Assembly: GCA_002099365.1 (NCBI GenBank)
Contig: MSED01000002.1
Coordinates: 62,001-126,000 of the forward strand
Reading direction: 5' to 3'
From: Phialophora verrucosa
Taxonomy: Eukaryota > Ascomycota > Eurotiomycetes > Chaetothyriales > Herpotrichiellaceae
DNA: 64,000 bases
Shown: in pieces, positions 32,782-44,583 of the stretch
Position numbering within the stretch: position 1 is the stretch's first letter
Layout: every line of letters begins with the position of its first letter
Made by a program: the position numbers and the translations under genes
The notes under the pieces: model-generated
The model's input: the letters and a program-made list of their open reading frames with translations, nothing else
Told to the model about the DNA's origin: nothing
Databases searched by the model: none

Positions 32782-33955
32782 ATGAACAACCCCGCCCCGC
32801 ACTTGTACGCCGCTCAGAACGCAAGTCCATACGGTTTCAGCGGTCCCCCATCCAGTACTATCCCTCCCGGGACTGCCTTTGACCATGCCCAGGCTCCATT
32901 TCAGCCGGGTATGATCCCGAGCCATATTCAGAGGCCCATGTCCCACCATCAGCAAGCTCAGCAACCTGCCCTCCAGCATATATACCAGCAACAGCCGGGC
33001 CAGGTCGGTGCAGGCTCACGCCCACAAAGTCGATCCAGCTACAGCCCGCAAGCTCAAGGTTAGTCAGGCTACGTACATGATTAAACATGTCGACGCTGTT
33101 TCAATGATAAGCATATTGTAAAGTTTTCAGAATGCTCACTATCTGGCAGGCCGTCCATCCAATGGGCCTACGGCCGCTCCGCTAAGTCAAGGAACTCCTC
33201 CGAACTCCAATCACAGCCAGCTACAGAACGCGCTCTCAGCTCAAACGTTGCTGCCCATGTCGGCGCTACCAGAGATGAACATGGCGACCAATATGGCGTT
33301 GCAGGGCCAGTCAAATCCTACTTTGGCGCAGCAGGCTCAAATACAGAATGCGGCGCAAGCAACCAGAGCCGGCCCGCAGCCCCAACAACCAACACAACAA
33401 GCGGGAACTAATGGTGCAGGCTCACCGCTATCGGCCGCAAGAGAGAGAGCGCGGGTCACTGTGTTGCTAGAGATCAACACACATCTGCTGCAAGAGGTGG
33501 TCTCGTTACAAGCACAGGGGAAGGCCGGCAGTACACCCAACCAAGGACAACAGAGTCCGACATCTCCTATGTCTGCAACGGATCCGGCGAACACGGTGAC
33601 GAACAGCCCAGGAGAGCCGCCAAAATCCGCGGGCGGGACATCTCAAACTGCCAAACCGCCGTCTCAGGAGTATGCGGAATGCATGCGACGGCTGCAAGCC
33701 AATTTGTCGTATTTGGCCGCGATTGCTGATGCAAAGAAAAAGGTCAACGGTGCTTTACCCGCAGGACCAGCGATAATGATACCACCGCCCCATCTGCCAC
33801 AGGTGACCGAGCTGTACAAGAAGTTGAATTCTTTGTTCCCTGAGGCTGCTCAGTCGAGCATTAACAAAGCTATGGCTCAAGTGGCTGCTCAGAGTCAAAG
33901 TGCGACTTCAAAACCGCTTCACCCGGTTCCGATCCCAGCTCCGACGCAGGGCTGA
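32782..33955 (+). CDS. SS18/Snf11-like SWI/SNF subunit, probable
   Basis: Exons 32782-33058 and 33150-33955 with a 91-bp intron (GTTAGT...CTGGCAG); 360 residues. The N-terminal half is Gln/Pro/His/Ser-rich low complexity. The ordered part resembles the SNH (SYT N-terminal homology) domain: ARVTVLLEINTHLLQEVVSL and, after a Ser/Thr/Pro insert of about 60 residues, EYAECMRRLQANLSYLAAIA. In animal SS18 the matching halves are contiguous. SNH proteins bind the SWI/SNF ATPase, so a chromatin-remodelling role is likely but inferred. The C-terminus is Pro-rich. Confidence 0.65.
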
Positions 33956-35133
33956 GAAGTGGGCACATATTGGGAAAGGACCTAGGAGATGCACTGCGAT
34001 TTATCGAAGTTGGGTGCACCCAAAGACCCCAATCCAAGTAGCATTGTCGAACGACTACCACAAAAACTGGGCGACCCCATGATGACTTGGATCACGCACG
34101 CCTAGACCCTGCAACGAAGAAGGTCACCGCACATAAACCCAGCTTACGGTGGGATGGCAACGCCTCGAACATACATATGAGGCGAAGCGATATACCACCG
34201 GCCAATTTCACAACGAACCTTACGGTAGTCTCCTCATGTTGGACTGTTTTCAAACAGCGGCCTTGGAGGTCGCATGGCAGATCAAAACATTGTGACGCCT
34301 GGTCTGGTCAGAGTTGTCCACGGAGATTGTGCGATCGCAGTATTGGTGGGCTTGTGGATCCGGACAGTGGGTGGAAAAGCACTCAGAGTGTGGTGAAAAC
34401 TGCAATTCTGGACGTGGAAAAGATCATGGAGGCAGAATTCTCTAAATCTGGAACCTGGAAATGGCTCTGTTGGCATCGAAAGAATTTGTGGGCCACGGCC
34501 GACATTGTAAAGTATTAGAAGTTTCCCATTTGCGGCGGTTGCCTACTGCTATACCAACACCGACCGGTACTTTAACCTCAACATCAAGGACCTTAGCAGT
34601 CCATATAGGGAGAAAGCACGAGACGGCGAAAACCCTGCAAGCGGAAAGGATTGCAAATGCATCAGAAGGCTGCCAAGAGATCGAGGCGAGGGGATGTAGA
34701 TGATGCCTAAGGCTTTTACGCAGTTCAGCGAAGCGCAGCTCAGCCTCGTCGAGATCATTGCTACAAGCAAAAGCGCAACTGATTGCTGCCTTCAGTCATA
34801 TCTCCTGCTTTGTTGCAATTGGTTTCTTTCTGGATGATACTCAGCATCTGCCCCAAATTCAACAGGGCATCTTCCACTCATACATATTCTTGTAATCGTG
34901 CAATTTTTAAATCTCCTGGTTTCAGATCCCTCCTGCGAGCCGCTCGCCCAAGAGATTTCTCGGGACGGTCGCTACTCCTTGGGCGCTTCCAGCGTCTTCC
35001 TATCGCGTCGCCACCTCCAAATACAGCTGCAAGCTTCCGATCTGCATTCTCCCTTCCCTACCGTCGCCTCCATCCCGCCCCAGCCAGCCCGCCTAACCCT
35101 CGTCGGTCCGCGGCCATTTCTTCTTACTCCACG
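33956..35133. other. Intergenic, 5' flank of NMA111
   Basis: 1.18 kb. The last 300 bp before the NMA111 start are open in its frame from an ATG at 34834 and encode an Arg/Ser-rich, acid-poor stretch, discussed as a finding. A frame at 34087-34518 (+) has no recognisable domain. Confidence 0.5.
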
Positions 35134-38100
35134 ATGTCGGCGAACGGTGAGCTTCGACTCAAGCGAAGAACGAGCCCAGGATCAGCTCTAGAAAGGCCCA
35201 AGAAACAGCTGAAACAGGAAAATGGAGTGCCTACACCCGGTGACGCTACTCCGCTGAACGGGTCTGTGTACGACATTGAGGCGGACTCCAACTCGATTCC
35301 AATCATCAACACCGTATCAACTGCGGGAGACTCTCCGGAGTGGCAGGCTACCATCGAACGAGTGATCAAGAGTGTGGTGTCGATCCACTTCTGCCAGACA
35401 TGCTCGTTTGACACCGACCTCTCCCTGTCGTCTCAAGCTACGGGGTTTGTGGTGGATGCTGATAATGGCTACATCATGACCAATCGTCATGTCGTTTGCG
35501 CGGGTCCATTCTGGGGCTATTGTGTGTTTGACAACCACGAGGAAGTGGGTTGCTCTCATCCGCAGACGGTGTCGCTGTGACATTTGGCTGACATTTTGCT
35601 GACATTGATGTAGTGCGACGTAAGACCTGTCTACCGCGACCCTGTTCATGATTTTGGTATTCTGCAGTTTGATCCGAAAGCCATCAAGTACATGCAAGTT
35701 CAGGCATTGAAGCTGCAGCCGGAATCCGCAAGAGTTGGCGTGGAAGTCAGAGTGGTCGGCAACGATGCCGGAGAAAAGCTCAGTATCTTGTCGGGAGTGA
35801 TCAGTCGACTGGACCGCAACGCCCCGGAGTACGGCGAAGGTTACAGTGACTTCAACACAAACTATATTCAAGCAGCTGCGGCAGCGACTGGTGGAAGCTC
35901 AGGAAGTCCCGTCGTCAACCTGAGTGGACATGCGGTTGCTCTACAGGCTGGTGGCCGTGTTGATGGGGCTGCCACCGACTACTTCCTACCTCTTGACCGA
36001 CCATCGCGTGCTTTACAATGTCTGCAACAGAGCCAACCTATCACTCGAGGAACAATCCAGACTCAGTGGATGTTAAAGCCTTTCGACGACTGCCGAAGAT
36101 TGGGCCTTACACCTAATTGGGAATCAGCCGTTCGAAAAGCCCATCCAAATGAGAATAGCATGCTTGTTGCTGAGATTGTGCTACCGGAAGGTCCTGCGGA
36201 CAACAAGATCCAAGAAGGAGATGTTTTGATCAAGGTCAACGGGGAACTGCTGACATCCTTCGTCGAACTCGATGCCATTCTCGACTCCAGCGTTGGTGGG
36301 AAAGTCGACCTGCTATTTCAACGCGGTGGAGAGGATCACGAAGTCACACTGAATGTGGGCGACTTGCATGCAATTACCCCGGATCGATTTGTCACTGTGG
36401 CTGGTGGTAGCTTTCACAACCTGTCCTATCAACAAGCTCGGCTATACGCCATTGCCTGTAAAGGGCTGTACGTATGCGAGGCTGCAGGTTCCTTCAAGAT
36501 GGATAATGCTCTGTCAGGCTGGATCATCGATACCGTCGATCAGAAGCCTACGCCAGATCTCGACACCTTCATCGAGGTCATGAAAACTATTCCCGATCGG
36601 TCACGTATTGTCATCTCCTACCGGCATATCAGAGATCTTCATACACGAGCCACTACCATCGTTCACATCGATCGACATTGGCATCCGAAGATGAGGTTAT
36701 CAACGAGGAATGATCAGACAGGACTTTGGGACTTCACAAACCTTGGGAAGGCACTGCCTGCAGTTCCCCAGGTCGCAAAGTCCGCAGACTTTATCCAACT
36801 TGATGGCGTCAATCTGCCAGCGGCGGCTGACATCGTTCGCTCGTTTGTCAAGGTCTCATGTTATATGCCTGTCAAGATCGATGGGTACCCTCAAGCTCGT
36901 AGGACGGGCTTTGGACTGGTGATCGATGCGGAAAAAGGCCTGGTGGTGGTTTCTCGAGCTACAGTTCCGTACGACCTTTGTGACATTACCGTGACTGTTG
37001 CAGATTCGATACAAACGGAGGGCAAGGTTGTATTCCTCCACCCACTGACGAACTACACAGTCATACAGTACGATCCGTCCTTGGTCCACGCACCGGTGCA
37101 GACTGCTAAGTTGTCAACCGAGATGATCAAGCAAGGTGCAGACACGATTTTCGTGGGCTTTAACCAGAATCACCGGATTGTAGTGGCCAAGACCACGGTT
37201 ACCGACATCACGGCGGTGGGCATACCTGCTAATGCAGCAGCTCCTCGATACCGTGCCGTCAACCTCGATGCCATTACTGTAGACACAGGGTTGTCTTCCC
37301 AGTGCTCGTCCGGCGTCCTAATTGGCGCGGACGGCGTGGTGCAAGCTTTGTGGTTGACATACATGGGTGAGCGAAGCCAAGGCAGTCACAGAGATACAGA
37401 GTACCACCTGGGTCTTGCCACGAGCATGATCAAGCCAGTGGTGGACCAAATACGATCTGGTGCTATACCCAAACTTCGAATCTTGAACATGGAGTCGTAT
37501 GTGGTACAGATGGCACAGTGTCGGATTATGGGAGTCTCGGAAGAATGGATCTCAGAGGTGGCTAAAGCTAACCCGGCCCGGCACCAGTTGTTCATTGTCA
37601 GAAAGGTGGACTGCGGTCCAGCCAACGGACCGAGCGACGGACAACTGCTTCAGGAGGGTGATATTATTCTCACACTGAATGATCAACTCATCACTCGAGT
37701 CAGTGACTTCGATATAATGTACGACAAGGAATGGCTCGATGCTTTGGTGGTCCGGAAGGGCGAGGAGATCCGACTCCGAGTCCCAACGGTACCGACGGAA
37801 GACCTGGAGACGTCAAGAGCCGTGGTCTTCTGCGGCGCTGTCTTACAGAAGCCTCATCACGCTGTTCGCCAGCAGATCAGCAAGCTCCATTCAGAGATCT
37901 ATGTCAGTGCCAGAAGTCGAGGATCGCCAGCCTACCAATATGGATTAGCACCGACCAACTTCGTGACTCATGTCAATGGAATCAAGACTCCGGATCTGGA
38001 TGCATTCGTGAAGGAAGTGAGTAAGATTGAGGACAACACATACTTCCGCCTTCGGGCAATGACGTTTGATAACGTGCCGTGGGTGGTGACGATGAAGAAG

Positions 38101-38354
38101 AACGATCACTATGTAAGTCACAGTGAAAAGAGGATAACTATGTTTGCTGACAAAGACAGTTCCCCATGTCCGAATACCTTAAAGACCCTTCCAGAGCGAA
38201 TGGTTGGAAAGTCATCTCCTATGGCTCGAAGGGCACCAAGAATAAGGGCGAAGAAGGAGCTCCCATAACTGCGGATGCCATGAGTGCTGAAGATGATGGC
38301 ATGAGCGAAGGTGAAGAAGCTCCAGAGAATGTCAACATTAGATCGAGGCTGTGA
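35134..38354 (+). CDS. NMA111: Nuclear HtrA-like serine protease Nma111
   Basis: Tandem HtrA-type protease with PDZ domains. The yeast form is nuclear and pro-apoptotic. Exons 35134-35544, 35614-38112 and 38160-38354, with introns of 69 bp (GTGGGT...GATGTAG, two GCTGACATT copies inside) and 47 bp (GTAAGT...AGACAG); 1034 residues. The N-terminal tail is basic (RLKRRTSPGS, RPKKQLKQ), fitting a nuclear signal. The first protease unit has GYIMTNRHVVCAGPFWGY (His), VYRDPVHDFGILQFDP (Asp) and ATGGSSGSPVVNLSG (Ser). PDZ domains follow near residues 290-380 and 390-470. A second, degenerate protease unit (LSSQCSSGVLIGADG) and two more PDZ-like regions complete the fold. Confidence 0.95.
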
Positions 38355-39324
38355 AGGACTTTCGCAGCAGGCGATGGCGTCGTAAGAGACCACCGAGCAA
38401 TTGTAGAAACCAGGACAGTACAGATCTCGACATACGAGTACCATACATACTCATGCGGGAATAGAGATTTGGATTGATACGCACCACGCTTAACCAATTG
38501 GCAAGGCTGAGATATGTGATGATGCAACGCCGCCAAGCACTTTATTTCACTTTCACATGTCAGAGAGCGTATCATCAGCAGTAGATGGTTCCAGAACCAT
38601 GCCTTCCACCAGGACGGTTGAATTGCTCATAGAGGTATCAGAGTCGAATACCCAGAGAGATCAGAGATCCAATCCAGGGAACAGGCAGAAACGTTGCTCG
38701 AAGACATGGCAATCGGCAAGGAAAAGAGGCCAGAGTGTCTGTACTCGTACTGCATGTCGAAGGAATTCGGTCTTGGAATGGGGGAGAGACGATTGGCATT
38801 TGGAGCACGCGAGCAGTTTCTGTACAACCAAGGGCCAGGAAACAAATCTCCGTTAGGAGAAAGGCCCCAGACAAGGCAATGGCGTCAGAGCGAAGCAGTG
38901 CGAGATTCTTTTCTGCGGGACCAGTGATGCAGGCGCGGGAAAGCAGCCGGTCAATCAGAGGAGCCTAATGCTTGCTCCAAACAAGACCAGCTCCGCACGC
39001 GTAGCAGGTTTGAGATCACACAAAAGTGACGAGAGCCTGCACCGTCACCATCACCCGATGCACTTTCGTCCTCTTCCAAATCTCATCGTGCCTGCGTCGA
39101 GACGTCTCCTCTTTCAACTAAATACATCATTTGTCTATCGGGCCCTAACCCCTTGTGCAAACCTCCATCGCATTCGTCCACTCTAGAAAGGTCGGTGCCT
39201 TTTCCCATCTCTGAGACTGTTACTCCTTTTCCAAATCCCAGTCTTTCTTCCGACGTCTCTCGTACAATCACACCAAAAGGTGGTTGCTGATCTCTCCACA
39301 CCTGTGACAGATAATCTTGTCGAA
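38355..39324. other. Intergenic, leader of reticulon gene
   Basis: 970 bp. The last 250 bp are pyrimidine-rich on the plus strand, typical of a 5' leader. No other gene recognised. Confidence 0.5.
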
Positions 39325-40851
39325 ATGTCTACCTTTGACCGTGATTCCGATTATGCTCCTCAAGGCGGCCTGAGTCCTGAGACGAAGCAAGCCAGTCAAA
39401 CCAATGGCGTGGAGCCGGCCAACTTGCAACAGACCTTGGTCAATAGTGAGGTGAGCAATACACAATTGTCACTCTTGCCTCCCATTCCAGATATGTGGCT
39501 AACGAAGACAACAGACTCTCGAGCTTTCTCTCCTTACGCCTCTACTAACGAGCCTCAGACGCTTCCGCCGCAGCCCAGACAATTCAGCAGCATCCCATCA
39601 CACAAAATCTCGTGAATGGGTACGCCTTCAATGACAAGAGAACTGAACATGTGCGATGCTGACGCTCCTACTAGCCCGGTCGCTCAAACAGCAAAAAGCG
39701 AAGCTGCTGCCACGAAGTCCGAGTTCAGTGATTTGGCCGGCTCTCGTCAAAAACCTGATTACACCGCCAGCAATGCAAGCTTCCCTGCCCTTCAAAAGAC
39801 CGCCTCGATACTGGAGGAGTTATCGGTCTTGTCTGTGCATTTCGAGACTGGCTAACAAAGATACAGGACACCGAACTCACTCACTATCATTCATTGTGAG
39901 TACACTTCAAAGCCTACACCAGTCCAACCAGAGCACCCCTGCTAACCGCCGTCAGCTTCTATACCCTTCTCAGCGTATGAAAGCCATTGTTACTTCGTGT
40001 GAACAATCCTAATATATGACAGTGGAAAAACAAACGCGCCACCGGCATCACGTTTGTCTCCGCGATTGCCTTCATCTTCGCTGTCCGATACCTCCCCATC
40101 ATTCGTTATGTGATCAAGCTTACCTGGATGAGTCTTGGTGGTACGTGAATAGATATTCACTGCGGGATGCCAGTTAACGCGCGTCCAGTTGTCACCATCG
40201 CAGAAGCCTCGAGCAAAGCTCTCATGGGCTCTAGTGTGGCCGGCTCGCTCCGACCTCGAAGGTACTACAAAATTCCAAAAGAAACTCTCGAAGCCTCCCT
40301 CGACGATCTTGAGAACCTCATCAACTTCTTCGTCATCGAGATCCAGCGCATTGTGTTTGCCGAGAATATCCCTGTAACTGCGGCTGTAAGTAGATGCTTC
40401 TAAACTGCCGCAGTGCGTTGCTGACAATGCCCAGGCTTTCTTGACCGCATTCATTACCTACTACCTTATCAAGATTGTTCCTTTCTGGGGCATGGCCTTG
40501 ATTGCCACCTCTGTTGGCTTCCTCGCCCCACTGATCTATCTTGAGAACAAAGAGTTCATCGACGCCCAACTCGAGCATGCCGGCCACGTCATCGGCCAAC
40601 AGACCAGTCAGATCAAAGATCTTACGGCACAGCACACAAGCAAGGGTCTTGAGTCTGTGAAGCAATACACTGGAACCGCTGCGGCAAAGGCTCAAGATTT
40701 GGTTGGAACCGCCCGCCAGAAGATCCCGTCTCCCACCATCGGCAAGGCTCAAGTCAAGGAGAATGACTTCCCGTCTGCACCGCAGAACGATCTTCCCGAC
40801 ACCAATGCTGGTGTCTTTCAACGCGAGACCGAACCCATCCCTGCTTCCTAA
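39325..40851 (+). CDS. RTN1: Reticulon-like ER membrane-shaping protein
   Basis: Reticulons curve ER tubules through paired membrane hairpins. I reconstruct eight exons: 39325-39445, 39559-39619, 39675-39774, 39867-39895, 39956-39974, 40023-40140, 40189-40385 and 40435-40851; 353 residues. The small exons are fixed by the family string SAAAQTIQQHPITQNLVNG-PVAQTAKSE, then LTHYHSFFYTLLS-WKNKRATGI. Hairpin 1 is ITFVSAIAFIFAVRYLPIIR and following. Hairpin 2 is AFLTAFITYYLIKIVPFWGM and following. Between them lies SLRPRRYYKIPKETLEASLD. The intron after 39774 starts GCAAGC, a probable GC-AG intron. The intron after 39445 uses GTGAGG rather than the overlapping GTGAGC, because only that keeps the frame. 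The C-terminal tail is hydrophilic. Confidence 0.85.
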
Positions 40852-41916
40852 ATCGCTAGCAGAAAGCAGTTGCATGACGTTCCGATTGCTTCATGCTGTA
40901 AGCGATAGTTTTTGTGGCGAACGAATGGTGGAGACTGGGGATATGAGCAGAAGCCAATGAAGGGTGAAACGAGACGACAACGAGCACGAGTGAAGGTCTT
41001 CGAACTTCTCTTTGCGCTCTTTATGAAACAACAGCTCATGGTGTCGGACACTGCGACAACTAGCGCTCCTTTTCGGGGTGAATAATACGAGATTGTGTGC
41101 ACGCCAGCCTATGGGCGATAGGAAATTGACGATGATTGGAGTCTCGAGACTCTTGTACTGTATGATAGAAAGAAGTATGATATTGGACCGTTGGCCCAAA
41201 TCAAGGTTACGATTTCTTTGATCACGGTCGTGAGACTTCTACTTGTCTTTCAAGCTCTCGGCATGTCGAAAAGCCGGGACGGTCCCGGGCACAGGGGAGA
41301 CTCTCTCTACCCTACCTGCCTGCGAGGGTCGTCCTCTTTAGTTCGGCAGGGAATCTTGCTAGAGGACAACCAGCTTCACCCGAGCAACGATCGAGGGAAG
41401 AGGCCTAACCAAAGGCATCCGTGTTACTCTATGTCACCAAGGGAGCTGAGGAACGGAGACTGCAGCTCTATAGTCTTCAAGCTTGGGTGTATTGCCTGCT
41501 AAGATATGGGATGAGTTGAGTGCTGCTAGTTGAGCCCTGCGAGGTACAGGAATCAGAGCTTGGCGGCGTCAATTCCGGAAGACTATTGGTATGTGGGTAT
41601 ATACTCCGTCTGACCCTCGGACTCTACCTGTGACTTCTCTTCCACCATCATCTACCGCGGCTTCACCTGAACTCTACCGATCCGCGGGGAAGCCTCGCTT
41701 TTGGCGGACGAGGCTTGCTTTGCCTGCTCTTCTGTGTTCGAACCTCCTAAATACATCTCAGGTGTTCCTACCCAGGCGTCTGCATTGCGTTCAACATCCT
41801 CCTCGTGCATTCGAACTCCCTCTGCGCCCGTATTTGTCGCGTGACTTGTGTTCCCCATGGAGTAATTGGCTTTGGTTCCCTCTCTGCCCTGAATAGAAGA
41901 GGCTGCTAGTAGGCGT
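40852..41916. other. Intergenic between convergent genes
   Basis: 1.07 kb of convergent 3' flanks (reticulon and acyl-CoA ligase). No gene or repeat recognised. Confidence 0.5.
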
Positions 41917-43614
41917 TTACAGCCTCGCCCTCTCCCTGTCATCCCTAACAACGACACCTTTCTTCCCACCCCTCGCCATGTCCCTCAACACGCGCCGCAA
42001 AATTTTGCCGCTTGGAGACTTCGGGATCTCGTCCACAATCTCAATTTCCGTGATCCACTTATGCCTCACCTTCTTTTCCTGCACATACTTGATAAGTTTC
42101 TTTCCCACGGTCTGAGGGTCATCAGAGCGTTTGGAAGATTTCAGCACGACGTATGCCTTGGGCCGTTCGCCCGAGTAATCGTCTGGGATGCCCAGGACGG
42201 CAACGTCTTCGACATCATCATGTCCTAAAAGGAGGTCTTCCAGCTCCGCGGGCGCGACACCGATGCCCTTGACTTTGATCATTTCCTTCAGGCGGTCGGT
42301 GATGGTGATGAGGCCTTCTTCGTCGATACTGCCGATATCGCCCGTGTGCAAGAATCCGTCTCGGTCGAAGGTCTCGCGTGTGGCTTTGGGGTTGTTCAGG
42401 TATCCCATCACTACCTGTGGGCCACGTGCCCAGATCTCGCCAGGCTCGTTGAGTCCACATTCTCGTCCTGTGTCCGGGTCGACGATCTTGACTTCGGTTG
42501 ATGCGACGATGGTGCCGACACGGAAGGCGTACTTGAAGTCGTACTTCTCGGGCGGGTGAGCCGTGATGCAGGAGCAGGATTCTGTCATGCCGTAGCCTTG
42601 TTTGAAGCCCGTCCCGGGGAAGCGCTTCTTGAGGAGTTCAAGTATTTCTGCGGAAAGAGGTGCTGCGCCGGAGGAGAACCGCTTCAGAGAAGATAAGTCG
42701 TACTTTTTCAATGTCTCCTCGTCACGAACCAGCCGGATTATGATCGGGGGCACGAGGAGCATTTCTTCCAATTTATAGTCCTGGACGGTTTGCAGCATGC
42801 CGTCCATCGTGAAGGATGGGAGCATGTAGACATTGGCGTTGAGCAAAACTGGCAGGTGCATCTGATGTACGAGTCCTGTAATGTGGAACAGTGGCAGCAC
42901 GGCGAGAATCCGGCGTAACGTGTCTGGCGAGATTTGTTTGATTTGGAGACACTGAGCGATGACATTGGAGTGTGCGATCATGACCGCTTTCGGCAGACCA
43001 GTCGTTCCCGAGCTGAAGGAGAGGAAACCGCAGATATCCTTGTTCTTCTTGCCGTAAGGGAGGCGGAATTGTTCAATTTGTCCGCTCTCCTCGTGCTTCT
43101 TGCCCAACTCGAGCAGTTGACTCATGGTTGTGAACCCTTCCATTGTGCCCTCCAGCAGGAACACATTGCTTTGCGGTATCCCTGCATTCTTAGCCGCCGC
43201 GGCCGCAATCTCCATGCTACTCGGGACCGTGAAGAGGAACTTCGCCTCAGCGGTCTTCAACGCATAGGTCATTTCCTCGACGTTATATGCTGGGCTCGCG
43301 CCGCTGACGACGCCTCCGGCACGGAGAATGCCGAACATGGCGCATGGGTACCATACTGTATTCGGGGAGAAGAGGGCGACTGTCTGGCCCTGCAAGAGGC
43401 CGTAGTTCTTGACGAGTGCGGTGGAGAGGTGTGTCGAGTGCGTTTTAATGTCGACGTAGCTGAGGTGCTCTTTCGTGAGAGCGTTTGTGAACCCTTTGAT
43501 GTCCTCTGGCTTGTGATGTCTCATGGGGCTGTACTCGGAATCGAAGAGCCATGTCCACACCGGGAGATGCCATGGCATCTCAATGGGCGGTTGCAGGGAC
43601 TTGAAGATGGGCAT
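41917..43614 (-). CDS. 4CL-like acyl-CoA ligase with peroxisomal signal
   Basis: ANL-superfamily adenylate-forming enzyme of the 4-coumarate-CoA ligase group, activating a carboxylic acid to its CoA thioester. A single exon gives 565 residues from MPIFKSLQPPIEMPWHLPVW. Motifs in order: the P-loop FLSFSSGTTGLPKAVMIAHS, VLPLFHITG, QGYGMTESCS, EIWARGPQVVMGYL, FLHTGDIG, the hinge DRLKEMIKVKGIGVAPAELE and the catalytic-lysine motif PKSPSGKILRRVL. The last three residues are ARL, which fits the PTS1 consensus, so import into peroxisomes is likely. Substrate unknown: fatty, phenylpropanoid and other acids are all possible. The frame is open 35 codons upstream without an ATG. Confidence 0.93.
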   Translation of the reverse strand: MPIFKSLQPPIEMPWHLPVWTWLFDSEYSPMRHHKPEDIKGFTNALTKEHLSYVDIKTHSTHLSTALVKNYGLLQGQTVALFSPNTVWYPCAMFGILRAGGVVSGASPAYNVEEMTYALKTAEAKFLFTVPSSMEIAAAAAKNAGIPQSNVFLLEGTMEGFTTMSQLLELGKKHEESGQIEQFRLPYGKKNKDICGFLSFSSGTTGLPKAVMIAHSNVIAQCLQIKQISPDTLRRILAVLPLFHITGLVHQMHLPVLLNANVYMLPSFTMDGMLQTVQDYKLEEMLLVPPIIIRLVRDEETLKKYDLSSLKRFSSGAAPLSAEILELLKKRFPGTGFKQGYGMTESCSCITAHPPEKYDFKYAFRVGTIVASTEVKIVDPDTGRECGLNEPGEIWARGPQVVMGYLNNPKATRETFDRDGFLHTGDIGSIDEEGLITITDRLKEMIKVKGIGVAPAELEDLLLGHDDVEDVAVLGIPDDYSGERPKAYVVLKSSKRSDDPQTVGKKLIKYVQEKKVRHKWITEIEIVDEIPKSPSGKILRRVLRDMARGGKKGVVVRDDRERARL

Positions 43615-44583
43615 CTTGGGCGCCTTGATCCTCTTGGAAGCTTCAGGAACGACCGTGACTGAACCTGAGAAATTGCCAGGTGCAGAGCTGAACGGGACGA
43701 TGAAGCAGGTGAGAGACAACAGGAAAAGAGGCTCGAGTCAACACGACGAGTCAAAGGCTCCGTTCAGCGGATCCTGGGCGCAGAGGGCATGTCAGGAACT
43801 TACGACTCGACCTACAGCTTCAATCGCAGCATCAAGACTGCAGGAACAGCCTCGGGTGGACCAACACCGGGCCAGGGTCTTCTTCATCCTTCCAGCCAGA
43901 GGAAATCCTCGGCTATTGTCGAGATGCGGAGAAGACGGAAGACGAACATGGTGAGCCGGCGGAATATGAGGCGAGGAGGTGGCAAGCGCCGGGATGGGGG
44001 GGGGAAGCACGTGAGGGGGGACAACTCGGCTGACCTTCCACCCAAATTCTCTCTGGGGGGCATTAATACGCCATGTGCCTATCAATCAGAATCCTTTCTA
44101 TCTGTGATCTCAAGGCCATTCGTATCGGGGGTGTTGTGCATATGAAGATGAAAAAAGAAGTCAGCCAGGAGATCGTAACCCGTCCTGTGGAGTCTGCAGG
44201 GTGCCGCCGTTGATATTCTTTGCTGGAACTGCAGTTTGCACGATCAACAAGTGAGACTGATTGCTTGTCATTGCGTGCTCCGCTTCCGACAACCTGTCTG
44301 ACGAGGGTCCGTCCACCCGGAAATACTTGGCGGATAGCATAACCTCCTGCACTGCTGATGGCCAGTTATGAGGTCTTCACAGCCGTCGAACCATGCAATG
44401 CTAGGCTTTCGGGGTCGAGGTAAGGATGGAGAGGTTCAGAGAGGGACATTGATAGGATATGATCTAAACACAATAAACCCTTCACGACTCCACGCTAATA
44501 ACCATGTTCCCCTGCATACCGCCGTCACCATATAACGATTTGGGAGAAATCCATGTCCGCCCGCCTCCAGCTTCGCAGCTACC
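43615..44583. other. Intergenic, promoter of acyl-CoA ligase
   Basis: About 970 bp with a G-rich stretch near 43990-44020 that carries CACGTG at 44008-44013, about 395 bp upstream of the ligase start. Open frames here overlap one another and have no domain. Confidence 0.5.

Noticed and set aside
42934..43662. 242-codon antisense frame over the acyl-CoA ligase
   Set aside because: The sense strand encodes a complete ANL enzyme. The antisense product has no known motif.
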